DNA from: Sphingomonas bacterium
GTDB lineage: Bacteria > Pseudomonadota > Alphaproteobacteria > Sphingomonadales > Sphingomonadaceae
Direction: 5' to 3'
Length of the DNA: 64,000 bases
Assembly: GCA_030149245.1 (NCBI GenBank)
Contig: JASBRX010000011.1
Span: 1-64,000, forward strand
This document shows positions 26,035-34,358 of this stretch, piece after piece (the first letter of the stretch is position 1; every line of letters starts with the position of its first letter). The translations under genes and the position numbers were made by a program. The notes under the pieces were generated by a model, which saw only the letters and a program-made list of their open reading frames with translations, had not been told where the DNA came from and made no database searches.

Positions 26035-29000
26035 GTCACGTGCACCGCTTCACCCATCCAACGATGATAGACCATGGCGAAGCTCCACGGCACCTGATCC
26101 ACCAGCACATCGACGGTCTTGCGTTGGACCTGCAGGTTCCAGCGGTCCGCCCCGTGGGTCAGCCGCCCCTCCCGCTGCAGGAAGGTTTCGCGCAGCGCGG
26201 CGGGCGACGCGTTGCCGAGGATCGACCAATTGGCGATCACGGCGCCGATCAGCCCATCGCATACCGCCAGCTCAGCTTTGCTCGGCACGAACGATGCCGC
26301 AACCGGCTGGGCGCTGGGCAGGCCGCACAGCAATTTGTTGAGCACCAGCTCCGGCTCGGGCGCGTCGCAGCGCGCGTCGACCAGATATTGCAACAGGTGA
26401 ACGCCGCGCGACATCGCCTCGGCATCCACGATGCGCGGCCCCGTGTCGGTGTCGGTCAGCAGGTCGAGCCGCTCGAACAACGTCGGCAGATAGGGAGAGA
26501 ACAGGACCAACCCGGCATTACCGATGAAGATGGCGTCGTCAGTTTCGGGGGGCATGAGCGCGGCGTCCTCGTCCTCATCTCGGGCAGTGGGCGACGATCG
26601 GCGCGCGCGCGGCTGCGCGGCAACCGGCGCGTCGGGCGGCGGGTCGGGCGGCGCGGCGCGGCGCAGCGCCGCCGCTACCGCACGATGCCCGCCGTCCTGC
26701 GCCAGCCGCACGGCATCGCGCCGCAACCGCTCGGCCCGCTCGGCATCGCCCTGCGCCAACCGCTCGACCAACAGCGCCGCGCCAGCCACGGGCGTTGGCA
26801 CAGCATCGCCCGCAACCAGATCGAGCAGAATCGCCCAGAGCGCGGCCGGATCGGGGGCCGGCGCCCCGAACGTCGCCGTCCGGCGCGCCGCAATGCCCAG
26901 CATTGCCGCCGTATCGAGCCAAGGCTGCGCCCCGGCCGGAACCAACAGCCGCACCAGCCGCGCCAGCGCCTCCACCGGCAGCAGCGCGGCCCAGCGCGCC
27001 CGCGCCCGCCGATCGCCACGCCGGGCATCGATCCACGCGCGCAGCTCCGGATCATCGCGGTCCGCCAGCAGCGCGAAGTGGCGGATCAACGCCGCGCGCT
27101 CGCTCGCACTGGCTACGCCACCATCCAGCCAGGCGAACAGGCGGGCGGTGTCCACCATGCCGGGACCGGCGGCAGCGGGCGGGGCTGCCGGATCGTCCCC
27201 CTGCGGTTCGTCCGGCGGATCGGCCAGCTGCGCCAGATCGGGGTCACGTCCCCCCAGAACATCCGCTGCGGCGCGCGTCAGGGCGAGCAGTCGTTCGCGC
27301 GGGCCGAGCCGATCAAGCGTCAGCGCCAGCGCGCCCCGCGGTCGGATTGCCCAGGGGATCAGGCGTTCGAACAACGCGGCGTGCAGAGTCGGGTCCGACG
27401 CCTTCACCACCCGCCACAATCCGGCAAAGCCGCGATCCCCGAACAGCTGAACCAGCTCGGCATGGGTTGCTTGCGGGAGTTCGGCCAGCGCGGCGGCGAG
27501 GCCCTCGGCATCGGCCGCCCACCACGGCGTCGCGCCGTGATCGAGCCAATGGGCGAGCAGCGCGACCCGGTCGAGCCGCCGCCCCGCCGCCGCCGGAACC
27601 GCGGCGAAGGCAGGCGTCTGGCCGTCGAGCAGCGCAGCCACAATGGCCTGCCACTGCGCCCCGTCGACACCACCGGCGGCATCGGCCCAGCGCAGCGCCC
27701 GCGCGCCAAGTCCGGGAGCAAGGCATTCGATCAGCTCGTCCGGCATAAGCCAGTGTAGCAGCCGCTCTACCATAGCGGGCAGATGCGCCGGGGCACTGCG
27801 CGCAGTGCGCCGGATTGCCATCGCCAGCCAATGCGGGTCGGCGGCGAGCATCGCCGGAAGTCCGCGCCCAGCGCCGCGCGGGGCGCCGCCGCGCAGATAT
27901 TGATCGATGACACGCTGCGGCTCGCTGGCCGCTGGCGGCGCCGCATCCCCAACCGCCAGCGCTGCGGTGATGTCCGCCGCGCGCTTCCCGCCGAACCGGG
28001 CAATTTCCTGCACGATGGCATTGGTGAATGCGGCCGCATCGAATGCCCCGCCACCCCGCCGCACCTGCCAGGCCACGGCCAATGTCCACAATAGTTCCGC
28101 GAACGCTGCCGCGTCGAGATCGAGCAGGCGGGTCTCACGGTGCAGGGTCGCAATGCGCTGAAGCACCGCCTGCATCGCTGCCGCGCCACGCGGATCAAGC
28201 AGCGCCAGCAAGCGCGCCCGGCCTTGCGGGTCAAGCTGACCGGCGAGCCGGTGCAGGCGCACGGGATCGCGCGCCGCTGTGCGCAGCAGCGCAATCCGCG
28301 CTGTTGCGGAGTCGCCCTCGTCGCGCAAACCGGTCAGCGCCGCTGCGTCGTCATACCCCGCGCCCGATTCTGCCACCAACCGGTGCAGTGCCGCCGCATC
28401 CATGCCGCCGCGCGCCGCCACTTCGGCAAGCACCGCGCTGAGCCAGGCTCTCCGATCGAACCGCCGATCCCCGGCGCGCAACAGCCAGCCCAGGCCCGCC
28501 GTGCGCACCCATGCGGTCAGCTCCGGCTGGGATGCCAATGCCAGCGGCAGCGCCGTCAGTTCGGCGATGAGCGCCAGCAACTTGGTCGCACTGGCCGGGC
28601 GCAGATGGCGCAGCAGCCGGGCGAAAACCGGTGCGGGCAGGCCGCGCACCAGCGCGAGCAGCGTGTCTGGATCCTGCGCATGCCGCGCCAAAGCCTGCAT
28701 CAGAGCGGCCATGTCGCCGGCCCGCACCGCAACCTGCACCGCATCGTCGGCCGACTGATCGACCGCCTCGCGACCGGCCTGATCGACCAGCTCCGCCAGC
28801 ACCGTCGGGAGCGACCCGCGCAGCCCCTGGTGCGACCGCAGCCGCGCCACCGCGTCGGCGAACAGCGACAGCATTTGCCGATAGCCGATTTTCGCCCGGG
28901 CGGCCTCCTGCGCGATCAGAAAGGCGAGGAACTGTCGACGATTGAACTGCGTCCCCGGATCGCGGATCAGATAGTCCAGCGTCAGCACGCGCAGCGACGT

Positions 29001-30173
29001 TTCCAAACCGTCAAGCGGCCGGTTCGGGTCGCTGCGATGGACCAAAGCCAGATCGTCGAGCAGTGCAAGGATCAGCGCGGCATTGGCCGGATCGAGCCGT
29101 TCGATCAGCCCTGCGAACAGCGCATCCGACAGGCGATTGACCAGCATCGCCAGCGCGGTGCGGTCGCCCGCACTCCGGCGCACATAGGCCAGCAGCGCGT
29201 CGAACATCCCGGCGCGCGCCGCCGTAATTGCTGCGTCGAGGCTGGGGTTCGCAGACGCCTGCGCCGCGTCCGCGTCGGCTCCGGTTTCGGCCAGCAGTTC
29301 ACTCAGGCTTTGCGGCAACGACGCGCCCAGCCCCTGATGCGCGCGCAGCACCGCGACCGCATCGCCGAGCAACCGCAGCAGCACGCCGTAATCCACCCCC
29401 ATCGCCCGCGCTTCCCGCCGCAACAGATGCGCCAGGAAGCGCCGGCGATTGAACTGCGTGCCCGGATCGCGCAGCAGGAATTCAAGCGTCGCGACACGCA
29501 GCACCCGCTCCAGCGCCGGAGCGCCTAACGCGGCGGGAAACGGCGTTGGCGGGTCGCGATGGACGCGCAGGACATCGTCGAGCAGCGCCAGGATCACATC
29601 CGCATCGCGCGGTGCAAGCAACGCAAGCAGCGCGCGAAACCCGCTGTCACCGACCTGCAGCACCAGCCGCTCCAGCGCATGCCGATCACGCGCCCGCCGG
29701 ACGAGCAAGCGGGTCAGCGCTTCAGGCTGTTCGGCGATCAGCCAGCGCAGCCGCGCTGCGGCATCGAACCGCGCGTCGCGCCGCGCGACGGGGAGCCGTC
29801 CGGAGGACAGAAACCGGTCGAAATCCTCGACCCACATCGCCGCAGCATCGACGAGCCGCGCGGCATCGGACGGGCTGTACAGCGCCGCATGCAGCGCCTG
29901 CGCCAGCGCGTCGCTCAGCGCGCGCTCCAGTGCGGCAAGCGCATCTTCCTCCAGATGATCCGGCCGCACAGTGCCCAGATCAAGGTCGAGCCGCGCGATC
30001 CGCAAATGCTGGTCGGGCGGGGCGACCGCATCGCACACCCGCTCGATCACCGTCGGTACCTGTTCCCATGCCAGCCGCTCGATGCGGGAGCGCAACCCGA
30101 ACGCCAGATCGAGATCGGTGACCGACGCGGCGAAGTGCAGCCGCGCGACCCGGTGCGGCGCACCTGCCATCAC
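26028..30173 (-). CDS. eCIS tape-measure protein (Afp14-like) with internal repeats
   Basis: This is a 1381-residue, highly helical, Ala/Leu/Arg-rich protein. It matches the 'contractile injection system tape measure' family at both ends: an N-terminal strand HRVARLHFAASVTDLDLA and a conserved C-terminus (IFIGNAGLVLFSPYLPTLFERL, HLLQYLV, LVLNKLLCGLP, ETFLQREGRL, KTVDVLVDQVPWSFAMVYH). Between them are repeated modules of about 169 residues: DPGTQFNRR occurs at 236-244 and 405-413, each followed by a similar helix series (SHQGLRGSLP and AHQGLGASLP), with more degenerate copies later. Tape-measure length sets tube length in phages and CIS. Start and stop overlap both neighbours (4 and 7 bases). 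Confidence 0.88.
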   Translation of the reverse strand: MMAGAPHRVARLHFAASVTDLDLAFGLRSRIERLAWEQVPTVIERVCDAVAPPDQHLRIARLDLDLGTVRPDHLEEDALAALERALSDALAQALHAALYSPSDAARLVDAAAMWVEDFDRFLSSGRLPVARRDARFDAAARLRWLIAEQPEALTRLLVRRARDRHALERLVLQVGDSGFRALLALLAPRDADVILALLDDVLRVHRDPPTPFPAALGAPALERVLRVATLEFLLRDPGTQFNRRRFLAHLLRREARAMGVDYGVLLRLLGDAVAVLRAHQGLGASLPQSLSELLAETGADADAAQASANPSLDAAITAARAGMFDALLAYVRRSAGDRTALAMLVNRLSDALFAGLIERLDPANAALILALLDDLALVHRSDPNRPLDGLETSLRVLTLDYLIRDPGTQFNRRQFLAFLIAQEAARAKIGYRQMLSLFADAVARLRSHQGLRGSLPTVLAELVDQAGREAVDQSADDAVQVAVRAGDMAALMQALARHAQDPDTLLALVRGLPAPVFARLLRHLRPASATKLLALIAELTALPLALASQPELTAWVRTAGLGWLLRAGDRRFDRRAWLSAVLAEVAARGGMDAAALHRLVAESGAGYDDAAALTGLRDEGDSATARIALLRTAARDPVRLHRLAGQLDPQGRARLLALLDPRGAAAMQAVLQRIATLHRETRLLDLDAAAFAELLWTLAVAWQVRRGGGAFDAAAFTNAIVQEIARFGGKRAADITAALAVGDAAPPAASEPQRVIDQYLRGGAPRGAGRGLPAMLAADPHWLAMAIRRTARSAPAHLPAMVERLLHWLMPDELIECLAPGLGARALRWADAAGGVDGAQWQAIVAALLDGQTPAFAAVPAAAGRRLDRVALLAHWLDHGATPWWAADAEGLAAALAELPQATHAELVQLFGDRGFAGLWRVVKASDPTLHAALFERLIPWAIRPRGALALTLDRLGPRERLLALTRAAADVLGGRDPDLAQLADPPDEPQGDDPAAPPAAAGPGMVDTARLFAWLDGGVASASERAALIRHFALLADRDDPELRAWIDARRGDRRARARWAALLPVEALARLVRLLVPAGAQPWLDTAAMLGIAARRTATFGAPAPDPAALWAILLDLVAGDAVPTPVAGAALLVERLAQGDAERAERLRRDAVRLAQDGGHRAVAAALRRAAPPDPPPDAPVAAQPRARRSSPTARDEDEDAALMPPETDDAIFIGNAGLVLFSPYLPTLFERLDLLTDTDTGPRIVDAEAMSRGVHLLQYLVDARCDAPEPELVLNKLLCGLPSAQPVAASFVPSKAELAVCDGLIGAVIANWSILGNASPAALRETFLQREGRLTHGADRWNLQVQRKTVDVLVDQVPWSFAMVYHRWMGEAVHVTW

Positions 30174-30733
30174 GTCAGGCTCTGGCGCGCGTCACTCGCA
30201 GATTTTGACCCCAACTGCACGGCGCGGGCACCCATCACATCCGCCTCGCGCTCCAGATGCCGGTCGTCATTGACCGCCACCCCTTGGGCCATCTGCACGG
30301 TCGGCTGAACCTGGCCGCGGGCTTGCTGGACGACGTGCCATGCCTCGTGCGGCACATGGTGGGCCTGGCCCGGCGCGACATGGATGTCACTGCCCTGCGC
30401 ATAGGCGTGGGCGTTGAGCTGCGCCGGCTTGGGCGAATTATAGTGCACCCGCACATGGTCCATCGACATGCCCGACAGCGTCTCGACTCCGGTCTTGACG
30501 GGATCGGGCAGACCGGTTCGGTTCGCCGCCCGCTGCACTGGCTTGCGCTTCTCGGCCATCTGAAGCTGCTTCTTCTTGGAGGCGAGTTGGGTCGGCTTCT
30601 TCTTCGAGGCCGGTTGCGCCAGCTTTTTCTTGGGCGCGAGCTGGGCCAGTTTCTTTTTTGGGGCCAGTTGCGCCGGCCGGGCGGTGCCGCCGGCGCGGGT
30701 GGTGGAACGGTGCTGCATCGTCTGCTGGGCCAT
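30170..30733 (-). CDS. Short eCIS core-domain (DUF4157) protein
   Basis: The 187-residue protein opens with a Lys-rich repeat region (about 22-66) of a QLAPKKKLA-type unit in four to five copies. A DUF4157 domain follows (about 67-175). It keeps HEAWH (129-133) and a downstream LEREAD acidic motif, the pattern of a zinc metallopeptidase-like core. DUF4157 marks putative eCIS cargo. Residues 68-138 are almost identical to the same part of the larger protein at 31275-33107, but nothing follows the domain here, so there is no separate toxin. It could be a loading or processing factor, a tube-lumen protein or a truncated effector. It overlaps the tape-measure start by 4 bases. Confidence 0.82.
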   Translation of the reverse strand: MAQQTMQHRSTTRAGGTARPAQLAPKKKLAQLAPKKKLAQPASKKKPTQLASKKKQLQMAEKRKPVQRAANRTGLPDPVKTGVETLSGMSMDHVRVHYNSPKPAQLNAHAYAQGSDIHVAPGQAHHVPHEAWHVVQQARGQVQPTVQMAQGVAVNDDRHLEREADVMGARAVQLGSKSASDARQSLT

Positions 30734-30772
30734 GTCGTCCTCCGGTCGATGATTTGGTTCAAACGTCTCCGT

Positions 30773-31255
30773 TCACGTCAACGCGGCTTCGGCTTTGCGC
30801 CGAAACGCTTCGATATAATCGAGATTGGCGAGGTAGGTCGGGTCGTCGGATTTGCGCGCGCGCGCCCAATCGAGAATGCGCCCGCCGCACGCGACCAGCG
30901 CCGGAGCAAGCGTGTCGCGCGGAAAGGTCGCGGTCGCCCCGCCATCGGTCGTCAGGCGCACGCGGTCACCCTCAGGCGCGACCGCAACGCCGCCGGGTCC
31001 GCTGAAGTTAGCGAAGTGGCTGCCCTCACCGGCAAGTGCCCGGGTCATCGCGTCGAAGCACAGATTCTGCGCCCATGCCTCCAGCGCGCCAGGGATGACA
31101 AAGGGCGGCGCATCGGGTTCGGCGATGACGATCTCGCCCTCGAAATAGCCTAGGCGGAAAAGCGCTTCCACCTGCGCCGCCGCAGGTTCGGCCAGATCGA
31201 CTTCGCTTAAAAACGACGCGGTCGCAGGAAGGAATACCCGAAAATGCACGTTCAT
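30773..31255 (-). CDS. Unknown protein downstream of the putative effector, possible immunity or chaperone
   Basis: This is a 160-residue soluble protein with no signal peptide. The ATG at 31255 has an AGGAG ribosome site; longer frames run into the effector gene. The sequence mixes strands and helices (MNVHFRVFLPATASFLSEVDL, LFRLGYFEGEIVIAEPDAPPF, LDYIEAFRRKAEAAL). I recognise no family. It starts 20 bases after the end of the DUF4157 protein at 31275-33107, which is where immunity or chaperone genes usually sit. That role is a positional guess. Confidence 0.65.
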   Translation of the reverse strand: MNVHFRVFLPATASFLSEVDLAEPAAAQVEALFRLGYFEGEIVIAEPDAPPFVIPGALEAWAQNLCFDAMTRALAGEGSHFANFSGPGGVAVAPEGDRVRLTTDGGATATFPRDTLAPALVACGGRILDWARARKSDDPTYLANLDYIEAFRRKAEAALT

Positions 31256-31274
31256 CGTCTCTCCTCTCAAGCGC

Positions 31275-33107
31275 TCACAGAAGAGGCTGGATCGCATGCA
31301 TATCGGCCGCAACCAGCCGATGAATGCCCGCGCCGTTCACCGGGAAGAATTGCCCAAGGATCGTGCTGTTCGGACCGCTAACCGGCGGGCCGCCCGCTTT
31401 GGTGCCCATCCTGGCCGTAAACCCACCCGTCACAACGTCTCGGGCGTGACTTGGCATAATCCACCAGCCGCCAGCCGCTGCTCCCGCGCGCAACGTGCCG
31501 AGGCCACCGATCACCAGATTCTCGACCGCATTCGCGGCTCCGGCGCCGGTGAATGGCCATTGATCATCGACCGGACTGATCGCACCGAAATCGAAATAGT
31601 GCATCGTATGGCGGGTCAGGAAATGCGCCCACTCGACAGCACCGATCTGTCGGGGAGAGGGAATTGGTATTTCCCCCAAGTTTGGCGGAGCGTTGTATGC
31701 GGCCAGCGCGCCTGCAATCGTGCCCGGCTCGGGCGGTGGGGGCTGCTGTGCGAAATACTGGATCAATCCCGCCAGCCGGGCGAATTCCACCGCGTTGCCG
31801 GCGGTGTGCGTCGTCAGCGGAATGGCAAACTGGCCGTTCCCATTGTGATTCCGGGCAATCTCGGTGGTCAGCAACGGAATCGACCCTGGCCCGCCCGCGC
31901 CCGCGATCATTGTCTGAAGCACCGGCATTTGCGCCACGCCTGCTGCGGCGATCAGCTGATCGAGCGCCGGGAGTCCGGCACCGATCGCGTGGGGAATGAG
32001 CGCATAGAGCGACACCGCGTGCGCCGGGGTCGCACGATGCACCACCGCATCCAGCTGCACCAAATTCGCCGCACCGCCCGCTGCCGGGATCATGCCGACC
32101 AGCAGATGCGCATTGGCGGGCAGGATGTGCTGGATCAACAGGTCGAGTGTCGCCAGGTGCGGCGTCGCGATTGCGATCAGCTGGGGCAGGATTCCAGCAT
32201 GCGCCGGGGTTAGCGTATTGGCCAGGGTGATGGCTTGCCCGATATTGGCAACGCCGCCCACCTGACGGATCAGTTCGTCGGTGAGGCCAGCGTGTGGGCC
32301 AAGCGCCGTCACCAACGGGATTTCGGTCTGCACCTCGTTCCGCAACTGGGTGGCGACGGCGACGCGCGCGCCCAATCGGCCCGGCGCGTTGATGTAATTG
32401 GTCAGCCTGTTGACCAGCAGATTGCCCGCCCCGAGCTTCCCCGCCCCGGCGCTGATATAGGTCGCCAGCAATCCGTCGATCGCCGCGATCTGATTGCGTG
32501 GGCGCAGCGTCCGCGCCGGGGTCTGTGCCTGGAACTCGGCAACGCTGCGCACCGCCTGGATCACCTGACGCTGTGAAACCGGCGTTGCCGGGACACGCAG
32601 CGCCGCCGGAGCGGACGCGCGACCGCCCGGCAACGCCGCGCGCTGCACCGCCAAGGCGCCCATCCGATCGGCTTCGCGCTCAAGCCCCGCGTCATCGTTC
32701 AGCGCCACGCCGCCCTTAAGCTGGGTGGTGGCGCGCACCCGGCCCTGCGCCTGCTGGACGACATGCCACGCCTCGTGCGGCACATGATGCGCCTGGCCCG
32801 GAGCGACATGGATGTCGCTGCCCTGAGCATAGGCGTGCGCATTCAACTGCGCCGGTTTGGGCGAGTTATAATGGACCCGGACGTGATCCATCGACATGCC
32901 CGACAGCGCCTCGACCCCGTGTTTGACATGATCGGGCAGACCGGTGCGGTTGGCCGCGCGCTGCGCCAGACGCTGCACCGGCGGCGCGGCGTTGAGTGCC
33001 GACGCAAGCTGAGTCAGCGCGCCGCCCTTTGGCCCGGCGGTCGGCTTGCCCGGCACTTCGGCGCGTGCGAACGGCGCCGCGCGCTGGCTGGCGACCTGAT
33101 CACCCAT
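31275..33107 (-). CDS. Putative eCIS effector: DUF4157 domain with C-terminal extension
   Basis: The 610-residue protein has a disordered start (1-45) and then a DUF4157 eCIS core domain (about 47-150) with HEAWH at 111-115 and LEREAD at 142-147. A helical middle follows (about 190-450) with loosely repeated units of the form xLxLLIxxILPAxAHLLxxxIPAAG. The final 119 residues differ, with a His-rich start (WAHFLTRHT at 493-501) and a Trp/Gly-rich end. DUF4157 with a variable C-terminus is the common form of eCIS cargo. The end resembles RNase-like polymorphic toxins only by its His/Arg cluster, so the activity is unknown. An ATG with GGGGAG upstream follows the second glycosyltransferase after 18 bases. 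Confidence 0.78.
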   Translation of the reverse strand: MGDQVASQRAAPFARAEVPGKPTAGPKGGALTQLASALNAAPPVQRLAQRAANRTGLPDHVKHGVEALSGMSMDHVRVHYNSPKPAQLNAHAYAQGSDIHVAPGQAHHVPHEAWHVVQQAQGRVRATTQLKGGVALNDDAGLEREADRMGALAVQRAALPGGRASAPAALRVPATPVSQRQVIQAVRSVAEFQAQTPARTLRPRNQIAAIDGLLATYISAGAGKLGAGNLLVNRLTNYINAPGRLGARVAVATQLRNEVQTEIPLVTALGPHAGLTDELIRQVGGVANIGQAITLANTLTPAHAGILPQLIAIATPHLATLDLLIQHILPANAHLLVGMIPAAGGAANLVQLDAVVHRATPAHAVSLYALIPHAIGAGLPALDQLIAAAGVAQMPVLQTMIAGAGGPGSIPLLTTEIARNHNGNGQFAIPLTTHTAGNAVEFARLAGLIQYFAQQPPPPEPGTIAGALAAYNAPPNLGEIPIPSPRQIGAVEWAHFLTRHTMHYFDFGAISPVDDQWPFTGAGAANAVENLVIGGLGTLRAGAAAGGWWIMPSHARDVVTGGFTARMGTKAGGPPVSGPNSTILGQFFPVNGAGIHRLVAADMHAIQPLL

Positions 33108-33125
33108 GATGCTCGCTCCCCCTGA

Positions 33126-34358
33126 TCATGACACGCACCGTGCATCCGCCGGCCCCGAGACCTTGCCCAGCCACCGCCCCTGACGGTCGGTCGGCCAAAC
33201 CGTCCAGCTGCGCGGCGGGTGCGGCGCGTGGACCAGCCGGTCGAGCACGATCTCGCCCGCACCGGTCGCCAGCGCCGCGCTGATCTCGGCCGGACGCGCA
33301 TCGACCCGTGCCAGCTCGACATCAGCCTCGTCATGAAAGCCGACATACCAGAAGCTTGGCCGGTCGAGCGCTGGATCGGCCAGCGCCGCGCGGTCGAGTC
33401 GGATACGCACTGCCCAGGTCTTGACCGCCGCCGATCCCGCCGCCGGCGGCACCCCGGCCGGGTCACCGCGCCGCGCGGCGGGGCTGGCATAGCGCCGCCG
33501 GAAACTCACCCCGGCCCAGGCTTCGTACTGCGCAAAGCTGCGCGCCGTGCCGCAGCCAAAGGGGCCGGTATCGGGATCGAGCAGGAAGCGGCGGACTTTG
33601 GCGATGCTCGCCGCGTCGCGCGCCGCCGCCGTCACCGCCACCTGCTGCGCCACGACATGATCGTCCCAGTGGAGCGGGGTCCTGCGCCGTGGCTCCTGAT
33701 GCCACAGCACATGTACGCCGGGATGAAACAGGTCGTATCCATGGGTAAAGGCGCGGATCGCCAGGCTGATCTCCTCGCCGTAGAAATAGAGCTCGGGATC
33801 ATAGGGCACATCCGCGACGAACCGCCCCGGCGCGAACAACAGATGCGCCGACAGCAACCGCGCGCGCACCGGCCCGCCATCCTCCGCCCAATCCGGCTGC
33901 TCGACGCATTGCGCCACCGGCAGTCCGTCACGCCGGAAACTGTGCAGCGCGATGCTGGTCGGCATCGGGGCGGGCAGCGGCGTCGCCGGATCGAACGGGC
34001 GACCATAGGTGGTCAGCAGCGGCAGCGCCGCCCCGCTCCGCTCCGCCTGACCGATTAGGATCGCGTCCCAATCCTGCGCGAAGCGGTGATGCGAATCGAG
34101 CTGCAGGAACCAGTCCTCGCCATCGTACAGCGTCATGCACTGCGCGCGCGCCCAGCAGGCGCCTTCGCTCACCTGCCACGGCACATCGATCAGCTCGACC
34201 CGCCCGCGCAGCCTGGGCGGTCGCGGCTCGTCCGGCCCATGTTGCCAGCACAGGCTGAAGCGCAGCTCCTCCGGCCAACGCGCCTTGGCGACACAGTCGC
34301 GGATCGTCGGGATCAGATCGGGGTCGCGATACGCTGCGATCGAAATGAAGATGCTCAT
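33126..34358 (-). CDS. GlcNAc-transferase-like glycosyltransferase, copy 2
   Basis: The 410-residue soluble protein has a GT-A fold start (MSIFISIAAYRDPDLIPTIRDC), a metal-site triplet DSH at 88-90 in FLQLDSHHRF, and a conserved GEEISLAIRAFTHGYDLFHPG segment. This is the pattern of the GlcNAc family named after the eukaryotic Skp1 hydroxyproline GlcNAc-transferase. I chose the ATG at 34358, which overlaps the stop of copy 1 (ATGA). The C-terminal 100 residues look like a beta-sandwich (FWYVGFHDEADVELARVD). The donor and the acceptor are unknown. Its place inside the eCIS operon suggests that a particle component is glycosylated. Confidence 0.78.
   Translation of the reverse strand: MSIFISIAAYRDPDLIPTIRDCVAKARWPEELRFSLCWQHGPDEPRPPRLRGRVELIDVPWQVSEGACWARAQCMTLYDGEDWFLQLDSHHRFAQDWDAILIGQAERSGAALPLLTTYGRPFDPATPLPAPMPTSIALHSFRRDGLPVAQCVEQPDWAEDGGPVRARLLSAHLLFAPGRFVADVPYDPELYFYGEEISLAIRAFTHGYDLFHPGVHVLWHQEPRRRTPLHWDDHVVAQQVAVTAAARDAASIAKVRRFLLDPDTGPFGCGTARSFAQYEAWAGVSFRRRYASPAARRGDPAGVPPAAGSAAVKTWAVRIRLDRAALADPALDRPSFWYVGFHDEADVELARVDARPAEISAALATGAGEIVLDRLVHAPHPPRSWTVWPTDRQGRWLGKVSGPADARCVS

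Noticed and set aside
30540..30670. CRISPR-like short repeat array
   Set aside because: The repeats are in-frame codons for a Lys-rich tail without spacers of constant length. No CRISPR array is seen in the window.
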